A stretch of 64,000 bases of DNA from an uncultured Pseudomonadota bacterium (GTDB lineage Bacteria > Pseudomonadota > Alphaproteobacteria > Rs-D84): positions 62,001 to 126,000 of the forward strand of contig CACWNX010000001.1 in assembly GCA_902762295.1 (NCBI GenBank). Reading direction: 5' to 3'. The translations under genes and the position numbers were made by a program. The notes under the pieces are model-generated. The model saw only the letters and a list, made by a program, of their open reading frames with translations. It ran no database searches and was not told the origin of the DNA. This document shows positions 25,636 through 35,002 of this stretch, piece by piece. Every line of letters starts with the position of its first letter. Within the stretch, counting starts at the first letter, position 1.

Positions 25636-26736
25636 ATGGAAAAATATCTGAACCAGATTTTATTAGGTGACTGCATTGAAATCATGCGCGGAATTCCCGA
25701 TGGCTCGGTTGATGCGGTATTCGCCGATTCACCATATAATCTGCAACTTGGGCAAAAAACATTATACCGACCCGAAGATCAAACCGCCGCACGCGCGGTG
25801 CGCGACGAATGGGATGCATTTGAATCACCGGCGGCATATAACGAATTTACGCGTCAATGGGTTGCGGAATGCAAACGTGTTTTAAAGCCCGATGGTGCAA
25901 TGTGGACAATTGGTTCATATCATAATATTTTCCAAATTGGTGCGATTCTGCAAGAAATGGGTTTCTGGATTTTAAATGATATTGTATGGGTAAAGACAAA
26001 TCCAATGCCGAATTTTCGTGGCACACGTTTTACAAACGCGCACGAAACATTGATATGGGCAACCCCGCGCAAGACCGGAAAATACACCTTTAATTATGAA
26101 ACGATGAAAAAGTTAAATGGTGGTAAACAGATGCGTTCAAATTGGGATATGAATATATGTCTTGGCGAAGAACGATTAAAAGACGAAACCGGCAAAAGTT
26201 TGCACACCACGCAAAAGCCGATGGATTTATTGCGACGGGTTATTTTGGCATCAACCAAGGCGGGCGATATCATACTGGACCCATTTGTTGGTTCGGGAAC
26301 GACGGCGGCGGCGGCACGCGAACTGGGGCGGCAATTTATTGGCATTGACCGCGAAGAATCCTATGTCGCCGCGGCACGCGAACGCGTTGCAAATATTACA
26401 CCAATTGATTTGTCGGAAATCGAGGTTGCAAAGCCGAAACGCGACGAAGTTCGTGTTGCATTTCGCGAACTGATTGATGGCGGATTGCTCTATCCCGGTC
26501 AAACATTGGTCAGTCCGCGCGGCGAACGCGTTATGATTTCATCCGATGGAAACCTGGTGCACAGTTTGTATGGCAAGGCATCTATCCATGTAATGGCGGC
26601 ACGTATCCAGCATTGTACCAGTTTTAATGGCTGGGATTATTGGTCGGCGGAAAAACGCGATGGGAAACTGGTTTCTATTGACGAATTGCGTAAATACGTT
26701 CGCAATATCAAAACCGGCATTAAAAAAGCCGCATAA
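25636..26736 (+). CDS. ccrM: CcrM-type adenine DNA methyltransferase (GANTC)
   Basis: 366 residues, normal for CcrM. Beta-class order: the catalytic motif comes first (FADSPYNLQL, about 29-38), then the SAM-binding motif LDPFVGSGTTAA (about 215). The C-terminal about 80-residue domain (LIDGGLLYPGQTL ... WDYWSAEKRDGKLVSIDELR) is specific to CcrM of alphaproteobacteria and needed for GANTC recognition. The motif reads D31-S-P-Y34 where CcrM usually has DPPY. It methylates hemimethylated chromosomal DNA late in the cell cycle. GAGAGAG precedes the ATG; divergent from nrdR. Confidence 0.93.
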   Translation: MEKYLNQILLGDCIEIMRGIPDGSVDAVFADSPYNLQLGQKTLYRPEDQTAARAVRDEWDAFESPAAYNEFTRQWVAECKRVLKPDGAMWTIGSYHNIFQIGAILQEMGFWILNDIVWVKTNPMPNFRGTRFTNAHETLIWATPRKTGKYTFNYETMKKLNGGKQMRSNWDMNICLGEERLKDETGKSLHTTQKPMDLLRRVILASTKAGDIILDPFVGSGTTAAAARELGRQFIGIDREESYVAAARERVANITPIDLSEIEVAKPKRDEVRVAFRELIDGGLLYPGQTLVSPRGERVMISSDGNLVHSLYGKASIHVMAARIQHCTSFNGWDYWSAEKRDGKLVSIDELRKYVRNIKTGIKKAA

Positions 26737-26819
26737 TATTGAAAATATTTACCACATTTTCCAACAATATTTATATTAAATTGCGCCCTAAAAAGATTAT
26801 ATTCAAATAAAATATCATA

Positions 26820-26840
26820 AAAAAAACGCCCAAACGGGCG
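26820..26840 (-). terminator. Terminator of the 135-residue gene
   Basis: Stem CGCCC / GGGCG (26827-26840). On the minus strand it is followed by TTTTTT. Confidence 0.6.
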
Positions 26841-27020
26841 GATTTCCAGGTGTTTCAAAATTTGCTGTCAAATTTAGTTTGTAAAAATCCCAGCGTTTCT
26901 GGGCGGTTCGGTGTCAAATTTTGATTTTTAAAAACTATTTTTTCCGGTTTTCCGCATATTCCACCGATTCGTTTCCGCCACCGAAGTGCGGTGTTTGTTC
27001 TTGGGCGGTGTAATAAAGAG

Positions 27021-27065
27021 ATCCCGGCATGCGCCGGGATGACGATTTATTCCGCCGGAATGACG
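27021..27065. repeat. REP-like hairpin elements, copy 2 and a small partner
   Basis: ATCCCGGC / GCCGGGAT with loop ATGC, then GACG (27021-27044). A second small hairpin ATTCC / GGAAT also ends in GACG (27049-27065). Related to 21306-21329. Confidence 0.6.
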
Positions 27066-27103
27066 CTTCTTAACTCTGGCGAGTGTGCATGTTGATAAAA
27101 TTA

Positions 27104-27511
27104 TCACTTGCCATATTTTCCGAATAACTCTTTCAAAATATATTTTTTGTTTGCGCGTTCGGTCTCACGGCGTTTCATAATTTCTTGAAAATTACCGGCA
27201 TGTTGGCTTACACGCATTACATCATGCATAAATTGTTGACCACGGTCACGAACACGATAAACATATGTATCATAATGTCTGCTGTGACACCGGTGCAAAA
27301 TAACACCATTTGCGCGACATTTTCGAACTATCTTTGACGCAATCTCATTGTTAGCAAACGCCGGAAAAACATAAAAATACTTTTCACCATGTGGTGTTGT
27401 CACATATTTAATATCATAAGATTCCAATGCAACCTCTAACACATCGCTAACCTGGGGTTCCCATTTTGGAAACAGTCCCGTTTTACTTAAAACATATTTC
27501 ATAAATACCAT
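27104..27511 (-). CDS. Unrecognised small cytoplasmic protein
   Basis: 135 residues, basic (Lys/Arg-rich), with no signal peptide or membrane segment. AGGGGTG lies 5 nt before ATG 27511. It contains a compact block with His/Cys residues (VILHRCHSRHYDTYVYRVRDRG, about 70-90) and a helical basic C-terminus (EIMKRRETERANKKYILKE). No family recognised. Own promoter (27538-27565) and probable terminator (26820-26840). Confidence 0.65.
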   Translation of the reverse strand: MVFMKYVLSKTGLFPKWEPQVSDVLEVALESYDIKYVTTPHGEKYFYVFPAFANNEIASKIVRKCRANGVILHRCHSRHYDTYVYRVRDRGQQFMHDVMRVSQHAGNFQEIMKRRETERANKKYILKELFGKYGK

Positions 27512-27537
27512 ATAACACCCCTATTTCAACCCCGCCA

Positions 27538-27565
27538 ATGTTATGTGAAATAAAAAATAAGTCAA
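27538..27565 (-). promoter_or_regulatory. Promoter of the 135-residue gene
   Basis: Minus strand TTGACT (27565-27560), 16 nt, TAACAT (27543-27538). Confidence 0.5.
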
Positions 27566-27569
27566 GTGT

Positions 27570-30500
27570 TTAAATTCCAACCATATGCGACAATTTCAAC
27601 ATAAACAGCGATTCATTTCCAAATTCATCGGTATTATTTGGATGTATACGATATATAAATCCAAATGCACCATCGGTAAATTCACCAAAGTGATGACGAT
27701 ATGTCGCATTCAAACGCACTTCGCGTGCCACCGGTTTTAAATCTAATAGACGAGTACCAAAATCGGTCACCGCAATATCATACCGCCCATCATCTGATTC
27801 AATAATACCATAATCGGCATATGCATAGTTCATTTCGCCACGATGCACCGCCAATGGCATGGACACACCAAAGTCAAACCGCCCAACATTAACACCAAAT
27901 GCAAATGCGTTTGAATCCAACGCCGATAAACCAAATCCCGAATCAAATTCCATATTCGGCACACTGTGTGCAAATGTTGCACGCGCGCGAACCCGAACAG
28001 AATCCGATAGTTTCCAGAACGCATCTGCATCAACAAATGTTGTATCTGTTCCCGCCAATTCTAATAACCCAGATGCCATCGCACCCATAACCGTATTATT
28101 TTCGCGCATCATACCAACCGATGTATTTATTCCAAACCTGTCGTTTTTCCATCCTATATTTGATACCACGCCATCAACCATTCCCAACCGCATTGGTTCA
28201 TAGTTTGACGAAATCGCCGGGTCGTTTTCTAATAAACCTTCATCGGTAATTGCACCCGAAAACGCACGCGCACCAAACGACCATTTACCATAATTGTATT
28301 CTGCCCCACCCGTCACCGCATTTGATGCCAGTGCCAAAATCGGATTTGCCATGCCACGGAACCGCGATTCGCCGTCGGTCAGATAATGTTGATAGTCACC
28401 GGTTAAATTCCAATTTCCATTTTTGTATCCGAAACGCATAGTATCCAATCCACCCATTCCATCATCATACGCACGTTTAGATTGGGCAAGGCTGAATGAA
28501 AAATTCCCAATCGTTTGCGTTGTATGGTCTGTATCACGAATCTTTAAATCCCCAAGCACATCGCCCATATAGAGTGCATGCCGTCCATTTCCACCCAGAC
28601 GAATTTCATTATTCCAAATACGCGGCAACTGCATTGAACCATCAATACTTTCCAATATATCATATGCCGAAATATTTATTGCGCCATTTCCAAAATTCAG
28701 CGCACCCGACGAACGCAATCCTGTATTCGCCGCTGCACGCCAATATGCATTACTTGGCGAAGAAATAATGTTATTTCCATCATACACATATATATTTGTT
28801 CCGGGTGTTGTTGCACGTTCAAGGTTTATAACCCCATAACCGTAAATCTGTTTAAAATTCGCCAAGTATGTATTAACATCGTCGCTATCATATCCATTTG
28901 GCATAATATACATTAACTTTAAATGTTCAACCAATTGTGCCGGTGTTATAGGCGAATTCAGTGTCGGATTTACCGATATTGCGGTCAAACGCCCCAGATA
29001 TGGTCCATCGGCGGTCAATGCCAACAACATGAAAATCTGTTCTGGGGTCATATAGTAAAATGCCGAACGCAACGCACCCGCCGCACCCGCCGCTGCTGCG
29101 GTCGCCATTTCATCGGTCACACCAACCGCGGAAAAACACCACGGATCAATACCGTTTCCGCCCTGCCCCGCAATACCACATACGCGTGCCTGGTAATTCT
29201 GCGAACCAACCGACCAATCTGCCAAACTATAAAGATTATCCGCAACCGGCATAGATGCACTGTTCGGGGCGATTGTATCGGCACCAAGTGTTGATGCCCA
29301 AACCGCAACAACCGACATAAACTTATGTTCCAAGTTATCAAAAACCAACGGTGCCGAATTTTCAAATGTCGCCTGCGCAACCGGGGGGGTTACACCTGGT
29401 ATTTTTGTGTATTCAGATGCGCCCGTTGAAAATACAACCAACGCCGGCGCAGTTGCACTGGATAAATCATTGAAAAAGTTCTGCGCATCTTCTGTGGCCG
29501 TTGTTGTACCATACGTATTGCCAATAAAAGTACTAAATACATCCGCCGAAAAATTATTTGCGGACATATCAATCAACGTAGGCGCAGATGCACTGTGCAA
29601 TGGTTCAATCACATCAATATTTGCGATAACATCAACCTTTGAACGCCCCAAATTATCCAGTGTTGTATCCGGATAGTTTAAGTCCAAATTCCGTTCTGTT
29701 AATGCATCATTCAATGCGGCAAAATTCTTATAATCAGATGTTTGTAATTTCTTGGTCTGGGTAATAAGACCATCTGACAAAGTATAACCCATATCAACAT
29801 AGCCGTCACCGTCTGAATCCATATACAACAAACCATCGGCACCAATATAGCCATTATATGTATCCGTGCCATCGGTCAGTGAAACCGCATTACCATTAAC
29901 GGTCGCGTTTAATGTTTTATCAAACAATCCAACCGTGTCACCATTCAAAATTGTGTTTCCTGTACATGTACCCGCGGCAACCGGTGTATCCAGGGACACC
30001 ATAACATTTCCACCACCGGTTCGATATATTGTCATCTGACCATTCGGCATAAAACCGACAAAGTCGGCATGATCATATCCACCGGTATATCCACCAACTA
30101 TCTGGGCCGGCAAATTTGCCTCTGTAATTCCGCCCAACATTGAATTGTGTATTGCCGTTCCTGAATTTGACAAATCAAATACCGATAACAATGATGCATC
30201 TTCGGATGCGGTATCATCGGCAATGTCATTATTATTTTCACCAAGGCTTATCACATTATTATAGTATTTGCTAGAAATCATATATTGACTTGCGCCGCCA
30301 CTGGTATTATCACCCGACACCGTTGTCCAAGGTGTTAACACATCGATCAACGATGTATTTGTGGCCGCATCTATGCCATTTGCGGTAACCAACGCGACAT
30401 TAACCGGACGTCCACCGGCAACAGGCGTTGTTCCCAAAAAATAATTTTTAAAATCTGTTAATGGTGTATACGTGCTGGCATTACGTAATGTTCGCATACC

Positions 30501-31247
30501 CAAATACCCACGCGCCAACGGCGAATACCCACGCATCAATAACAGGTAATTTGAAACATCTGAATTTGTCATATATTGAAAGTTTTCATAGTTCTGGGTA
30601 TTTGGAACCTCTTGACCGGTTTCCGGGTCTACTACATTTTCCAAATAGTAAATTCCTAAATTCGTTACATAATTTGTACTTTCCGCCAACGCCGATGGCA
30701 TCGCCGGGCCATATGGCAACCCAGACAGGCCAAATATCGGTGTTCCAGAATCAGACGAGCCACCGCCACCGCCGCCCGATCCACCGCCACCCGATCCGCC
30801 ACCCGATATCGGATTATCATTATCATAGTCAAATATATCGGTCAGTAAAAACAAACCTGCAACAACCGCGCCAGCCCCTAACGCCGTCAGTGTTAAACTT
30901 TGCGCCTGGGACAGGCCACCCCATATTCCTTCGGATTGCCCCGACGAATTGCGTCCACGATAATTCTTGATTTGTCGGTCACATTGGGACGCATCGGCAC
31001 CATACATTTGCAATATCTGGGCGGCACGCAAATCATTATTCATTATCGCCGTGCAAACCAATGACATCCCGGTGGCATCCACATAATTTATGTTTGCGCC
31101 GTTATTCACCAACATTTGCACTTGATAAGTATTTCCGCCCTTGGCCGCCGCCAGCAACCGGGCCGCCATAGTAAAATCATTGGTTGCCGCACCCGCAACA
31201 CATGGGGCAAAAATCAATGCACAGAAAGCCAATCGGGCAAAATTCAT
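27570..31247 (-). CDS. Ankyrin / subtilase-like autotransporter
   Basis: 1225 residues. A signal peptide (ends GAA about 21) and two ankyrin-like repeats (about 26-88: LLAAAKGG...LVNNGANINYVDATG; ILQMYGADAS). A hydrophobic helix (about 119-136) and a Gly/Ser linker (about 149-165). The passenger (about 170-850) resembles S8 subtilase autotransporters: VNVALVTANGID at the Asp position and YGYGVINLERATTPG at the end of the domain. The segment expected to hold GTSxAxP reads DEMATAAAAGAAGALRSA, so the catalytic Ser is not evident. Residues about 960-1225 look like an autotransporter beta-barrel, though the last residue is Ile, not the usual Phe/Trp. GGGAGAGAG precedes the ATG. Probably a surface protein; protease activity is doubtful. 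Confidence 0.75.
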   Translation of the reverse strand: MNFARLAFCALIFAPCVAGAATNDFTMAARLLAAAKGGNTYQVQMLVNNGANINYVDATGMSLVCTAIMNNDLRAAQILQMYGADASQCDRQIKNYRGRNSSGQSEGIWGGLSQAQSLTLTALGAGAVVAGLFLLTDIFDYDNDNPISGGGSGGGGSGGGGGGSSDSGTPIFGLSGLPYGPAMPSALAESTNYVTNLGIYYLENVVDPETGQEVPNTQNYENFQYMTNSDVSNYLLLMRGYSPLARGYLGMRTLRNASTYTPLTDFKNYFLGTTPVAGGRPVNVALVTANGIDAATNTSLIDVLTPWTTVSGDNTSGGASQYMISSKYYNNVISLGENNNDIADDTASEDASLLSVFDLSNSGTAIHNSMLGGITEANLPAQIVGGYTGGYDHADFVGFMPNGQMTIYRTGGGNVMVSLDTPVAAGTCTGNTILNGDTVGLFDKTLNATVNGNAVSLTDGTDTYNGYIGADGLLYMDSDGDGYVDMGYTLSDGLITQTKKLQTSDYKNFAALNDALTERNLDLNYPDTTLDNLGRSKVDVIANIDVIEPLHSASAPTLIDMSANNFSADVFSTFIGNTYGTTTATEDAQNFFNDLSSATAPALVVFSTGASEYTKIPGVTPPVAQATFENSAPLVFDNLEHKFMSVVAVWASTLGADTIAPNSASMPVADNLYSLADWSVGSQNYQARVCGIAGQGGNGIDPWCFSAVGVTDEMATAAAAGAAGALRSAFYYMTPEQIFMLLALTADGPYLGRLTAISVNPTLNSPITPAQLVEHLKLMYIMPNGYDSDDVNTYLANFKQIYGYGVINLERATTPGTNIYVYDGNNIISSPSNAYWRAAANTGLRSSGALNFGNGAINISAYDILESIDGSMQLPRIWNNEIRLGGNGRHALYMGDVLGDLKIRDTDHTTQTIGNFSFSLAQSKRAYDDGMGGLDTMRFGYKNGNWNLTGDYQHYLTDGESRFRGMANPILALASNAVTGGAEYNYGKWSFGARAFSGAITDEGLLENDPAISSNYEPMRLGMVDGVVSNIGWKNDRFGINTSVGMMRENNTVMGAMASGLLELAGTDTTFVDADAFWKLSDSVRVRARATFAHSVPNMEFDSGFGLSALDSNAFAFGVNVGRFDFGVSMPLAVHRGEMNYAYADYGIIESDDGRYDIAVTDFGTRLLDLKPVAREVRLNATYRHHFGEFTDGAFGFIYRIHPNNTDEFGNESLFMLKLSHMVGI

Positions 31248-31303
31248 CTCTCTCCCACTAACCTATGGATTATTCTAACACAGAATAAAAAGTTGTGTCT
31301 AGC

Positions 31304-31340
31304 AAAAAATAAAAAGGGATTCCAAACAAAATCCCTTTTT
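31304..31340 (-). terminator. Terminator of the PKPQ-stalk protein gene
   Basis: 11-bp stem AAAAAGGGATT / AATCCCTTTTT (31311-31340). On the minus strand it is followed by a T-run. Confidence 0.75.
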
Positions 31341-31367
31341 ATACAGTTTTTAATTCATAATTTTGAA

Positions 31368-31859
31368 TTAACGGCAATTACCATTCATAATCACCCATGC
31401 CGCATTCATCACATCATCTGCATCGCCACTGATGATAACACGTGTCCGCGTAGTTTTTGTGACGGTTTTACATTCCGGTTCTGGCTTTGGTTCAACAACC
31501 GGCACAGGCTGCGGCTTTGGCTGTGGCTTCGGCTGCGGTTTTGGTTGTGGCTTTGGTTGCGGTTTTGGTTGCGGTTTTGGCGCAACATTTATATTGCTGT
31601 TGTTATCGTTAATAACATTACCATTACCTTTGTTAACTTTAATATCTGTGTTTTGGCTGTCTTTCACGATAATTGCATCACCATCAACTTTGATTTCGGT
31701 TTTTTCTTTGCAGTTACCATCATAGCAACGACTCGGCTTTTGACAATTGCATCCGCGCAAGCCGGCACAGAACAAAATCATACCTAATACGAACGAACTG
31801 CCCAAAACCCAGACTTCTGGATGAATTCTGCGATTATCATTTGTGTTATTTTGTGGCAT
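31368..31859 (-). CDS. Single-pass membrane protein with (PKPQ)n stalk
   Basis: 163 residues. One membrane helix (about 16-34, VWVLGSSFVLGMILFCAGL), then a Cys cluster (CNCQ, CYDGNC) and an Asn/Asp-rich stretch. About six Pro-Lys-Pro-Gln repeats follow (12-bp DNA units at 31511-31584), like TonB periplasm-spanning stalks. The short C-terminal domain ends VIMNGNC. Probably anchored in the inner membrane and reaching across the periplasm. Excellent Shine-Dalgarno (AAGGAGG) and promoter (31893-31920). Divergent from the first cysteine-rich gene. No family recognised. Confidence 0.72.
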   Translation of the reverse strand: MPQNNTNDNRRIHPEVWVLGSSFVLGMILFCAGLRGCNCQKPSRCYDGNCKEKTEIKVDGDAIIVKDSQNTDIKVNKGNGNVINDNNSNINVAPKPQPKPQPKPQPKPQPKPQPKPQPVPVVEPKPEPECKTVTKTTRTRVIISGDADDVMNAAWVIMNGNCR

Positions 31860-31892
31860 TCTTGCCTCCTTTTGTTGTTTGTTTCTGACACT

Positions 31893-31920
31893 ATTATAGA
31901 CAAATTTTTTACATTGTCAA
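31893..31920 (-). promoter_or_regulatory. Promoter of the PKPQ-stalk gene
   Basis: Minus strand TTGACA (31920-31915), 16 nt, TATAAT (31898-31893): near-consensus. Confidence 0.8.
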
Positions 31921-31942
31921 TACTTTTATTAAAAAATATATT

Positions 31943-31971
31943 TTGCAACAAATATGTTTTTTTGATATAAT
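31943..31971 (+). promoter_or_regulatory. Promoter of the cysteine-rich operon 31996-34924
   Basis: TTGCAA (31943-31948), 17 nt, TATAAT (31966-31971), 24 nt before the TTG start. Confidence 0.75.
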
Positions 31972-31995
31972 GCACCAAAGTAGGCAGAGGAGAAA

Positions 31996-32856
31996 TTGAA
32001 CCGCCCTAATCTGATTTTCATTACTGCACTTGGTATTGCGGCCACGTTTTGTGCGAATGCCGCGGTGCAACAGTGTTCCAAGAATAACCTTTTACGTTGC
32101 CTGGATTCGGGTTGCGCAATAAATATAGGTATGAATCCGGCCGCCCGATGCCAATATTGTGGCACATCCGCCGCCGGGGACGCACCACAAAAAGGTCTGA
32201 ACAATGTCACCGCCGGTCAATCTATGAAGTATACATTAACCGCCCAGGAATTACGTGCGGCACCATCCGACCCCGGAAAGCGCTATATCTGGGCAACAAC
32301 CGAATGTTTAAAGAAATTACCAGATTGCACAACGGACGATGTATCGGCAACCTATGATAAACTGATTGAGCAATCCTGTAAATATGCCGGGGTCAAGATA
32401 CAAATGCAAACCGCGATATCAAATGCCGACCAAAAACCAAGCAAAAATAAATGCTCAACATCATTTACGACATGTATGAACAAAAAATGCGGCACTTCGT
32501 TTGAATTATGCGAATCCGATTCGAACTTTACTGGATTTGTTGGCGAATGCGCGACCGAATCCACGGGATGCGATGAATATATCGCCGAATTTCGGGAATC
32601 GTTCGCAAATGCGCGAAAAAACGCATATGCAAATCGCGAAAAATTGGTTCAAACATTGGCGGACAACTATAAAACCACGCGCGAAAACAAGTTAAATAAT
32701 GCGCGTGCGAATTGCACCAATGGCACCGCATCAAAATCATGCATTGACACCGTCTGTGCAAACAACATGCGTGGCAAATGCGAAACATCAACCGAAAAAG
32801 CAATGGCAACAAACCTGTGCAAGTTCTATGAAACCGCATGCACCGTATTAAAGTAA
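31996..32856 (+). CDS. Exported cysteine-rich protein with a twin-CX6C motif (family member A)
   Basis: 286 residues from a TTG start with AGAGGAG just upstream; no later in-frame start keeps the signal peptide (MNRPNLIFITALGIAATFC..ANA). At least 20 Cys. The key motif is C153-x6-C160-x4-C165-x6-C172 (CSTSFTTCMNKKCGTSFELC). Looser versions occur at 27-55 and at 240-262 (C-x8-C-x4-C-x7-C). The even spacing suggests helical hairpins stapled by disulfides in the periplasm or outside. No known family recognised. First gene of an operon; the next gene starts one base after its stop. Confidence 0.75.
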   Translation: MNRPNLIFITALGIAATFCANAAVQQCSKNNLLRCLDSGCAINIGMNPAARCQYCGTSAAGDAPQKGLNNVTAGQSMKYTLTAQELRAAPSDPGKRYIWATTECLKKLPDCTTDDVSATYDKLIEQSCKYAGVKIQMQTAISNADQKPSKNKCSTSFTTCMNKKCGTSFELCESDSNFTGFVGECATESTGCDEYIAEFRESFANARKNAYANREKLVQTLADNYKTTRENKLNNARANCTNGTASKSCIDTVCANNMRGKCETSTEKAMATNLCKFYETACTVLK

Positions 32857-32857
32857 A

Positions 32858-34924
32858 ATGAATAAAACGATTAAATTTTTATCAGTATATTCCGTTCTGG
32901 CAATCGCCATGGTGACGGGTGGCGCATTTTCTGCAACCACCACAGGTGCGGCACGCCCCAGCATCGCATCAACTGCATCACGGGTCAAGGTTGCCGGTGG
33001 TGCATCAACCATGCGCACACCGACCGCGACCGTGCCAAAGACGACCACCACACCCACCCCGACGGCACCAGAGACAGAGGCGATGCCCGATCCAGAACCT
33101 GAACCCGAACGCGTAATTGTGGTTGATAATAAAACATCACAATTTGATGATGTTTTGTCCGATATCGCCGGCATTGCGCCGGATTCATCGGCATCCGATT
33201 TGGCGGAACGCGTACGACAGCAACGCGCACTGCTTGACGGTGCATCAAATTCAACACTGGAAACATCTGGAATAAAGATGGGTGCCAATGCGTGCGACAG
33301 CGGTCTGCGTAAATGCATGGCGGAAAAATGTGGAAACGATTTTACAAAATGCGCAAATAATTCCACCGCAATCTGGGGCGACAAAATGGATTCGTGTCGT
33401 CGCACAACAAATTGCACCGGACACGAATATAGTCTGTTGGCACCGGAAATTTTGGCAGACCGCGACATGAATGTGCGCATGTCGTATTACAATTCGGTAT
33501 TGAATTGCGGTAATCGGTATAACAGTTGCATATTCAACGAATGCGGAAAGTATATGGATAAATGCCTGGCTAAATCGGATGGCGACCGCGCGGTTGCAAA
33601 GTGCGAATCCATCGCGCGCGAATGTCGCGAACAAGACAGTGGTTTGGCATCACGGGTAATGAGTGCATTCGGCGGTCTGCGTACCATCGCAACCGAACAA
33701 GTCAAAAAAGACGAAGCGCGCCTTTATGAACTGCGCGATTTAATGCGTACACAATGCAACCGATTGGGCGCAATGTTTGACGAACGCACATTGGATTGCG
33801 TATATACGGTGAATTTCTTTGCGGGCGACGACACCGAAACACCAAAGGCATCCAAGAAACTCTATGCCGGCGATACTTTCCAGTGCAATGCAAATTGGTT
33901 TGGTGTTGATGTCACAACATTCAAAGAAAACGCATATCGTTTAACCCGGTCACAAACATCTGCGTCGGCGGCGATGTTGGGTGCCGGTGTCGGAACGGCG
34001 GCGGGGTTAGTATCATCGGGCGCAATAAATCGTGCAATTGATACACAAAATGCGAAAAAGGCCGCCGATGCGGCTGCAAAACAAGATGAATGCGTAAAGG
34101 CCGGCGGCACATACGAAAACGGTGAATGCAAAAAAGACGGAAACAATAATACCCCAGTGAACAACAGCAACAACAATGTTGACAAAAACCAGGGAGGGCG
34201 AGAAAACAAAAACACAAAATCAAATACGAATCCAACAGAAAAGATAACTCAAATTTTAAACGAATCCGGTAAATCCCAAGCAATAGCAGATATATACGAA
34301 TGTACAACACAATACAACACCCAAGAGTTATGCAAGGACCATCAAGATAAATGCACATGGAATGGGACGAACTGTATTGCAAAATCATCAACTTCTGTTA
34401 ATACTACTGCGGCAACCGTTACGACCACAACTGTCAGCGCCGCAGACACCGAAGACAACAGCACCCAACCAACAACAAACAATAACAAATGCAAATCTAC
34501 TTATATTCTTAGTGCCGACGCAAAAACAGTGAATTATACAGCCAGAAAGCTAGAAAACGGCACCTGCAAAACCACCTACCAAACAGAATATCCTCTTCAT
34601 ATAGGTAAAGATATTATATCTGGGATAACTGAAAACGCGGACTTGTGGGATGTAGCAAAAGATCCTGGGGCGGAAGCATGCAAAAACACTTGCGAACAAA
34701 TTGAAAAATCAACACCGACTTTAGGACAAGACATGCAACCGTTATCAAAACCATTATGCCTAAAACAGTGCGCAAAGGCATTTCAAGCATACTGTGATAA
34801 ATTGATTGGAACAAAAAGCAAAATAAATGGCAACAGACCAATATCCGCGGTTACAGTATACTACGAATTCACAGCAAAGCCCCAAGAAAACCCATTTTCA
34901 TACAATTGCCGGCCATCATTTTAG
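32858..34924 (+). CDS. Exported cysteine-rich protein with two twin-CX6C motifs (family member B)
   Basis: 688 residues. Signal peptide (about 1-26), then a Thr/Pro/Glu stalk (about 55-85, ending PDPEPEPER). Two exact C-x6-C-x4-C-x6-C motifs: 146-165 (CDSGLRKCMAEKCGNDFTKC) and 217-236 (CGNRYNSCIFNECGKYMDKC). Next is a module with TFQCNANWFG (about 340-349) and a glycine-zipper helix LGAGVGTAAGL (about 374-384). A low-complexity Asn-rich linker (about 425-460) precedes a CTTQY...C...CTWNGTNC motif (482-506). No Shine-Dalgarno, so probably coupled to the gene upstream. Function unknown; envelope location inferred. Confidence 0.75.
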   Translation: MNKTIKFLSVYSVLAIAMVTGGAFSATTTGAARPSIASTASRVKVAGGASTMRTPTATVPKTTTTPTPTAPETEAMPDPEPEPERVIVVDNKTSQFDDVLSDIAGIAPDSSASDLAERVRQQRALLDGASNSTLETSGIKMGANACDSGLRKCMAEKCGNDFTKCANNSTAIWGDKMDSCRRTTNCTGHEYSLLAPEILADRDMNVRMSYYNSVLNCGNRYNSCIFNECGKYMDKCLAKSDGDRAVAKCESIARECREQDSGLASRVMSAFGGLRTIATEQVKKDEARLYELRDLMRTQCNRLGAMFDERTLDCVYTVNFFAGDDTETPKASKKLYAGDTFQCNANWFGVDVTTFKENAYRLTRSQTSASAAMLGAGVGTAAGLVSSGAINRAIDTQNAKKAADAAAKQDECVKAGGTYENGECKKDGNNNTPVNNSNNNVDKNQGGRENKNTKSNTNPTEKITQILNESGKSQAIADIYECTTQYNTQELCKDHQDKCTWNGTNCIAKSSTSVNTTAATVTTTTVSAADTEDNSTQPTTNNNKCKSTYILSADAKTVNYTARKLENGTCKTTYQTEYPLHIGKDIISGITENADLWDVAKDPGAEACKNTCEQIEKSTPTLGQDMQPLSKPLCLKQCAKAFQAYCDKLIGTKSKINGNRPISAVTVYYEFTAKPQENPFSYNCRPSF

Positions 34925-34936
34925 CCCATTCCCCAT

Positions 34937-34964
34937 TTGACAAATGAAAATAAAATCCTATAAT
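34937..34964 (+). promoter_or_regulatory. Promoter of the SAM-dependent transferase-like gene
   Basis: TTGACA (34937-34942), 16 nt, TATAAT (34959-34964). Confidence 0.75.
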
Positions 34965-35002
34965 TGCCCGCCGGTGAAATAAAAAACATGGGGAATCATA
35001 TT

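Larger units (their letters stand above)
26737..27103. other. 367-bp intergenic region without a gene
   Basis: It contains a minus-strand terminator (26820-26840), a small CCCAG/CTGGG hairpin near 26890 and REP-like hairpins (27021-27065). No supported coding sequence. Confidence 0.6.

Noticed and set aside
30461-30970. Plus-strand frame of 169 codons
   Set aside because: Antisense to the N-terminal part of the ankyrin/subtilase-like autotransporter; composition is that of a shadow frame.
31511-31584. Short direct repeats as a CRISPR-like array
   Set aside because: 12-bp units without spacers, in frame and coding for Pro-Lys-Pro-Gln; a coding repeat.
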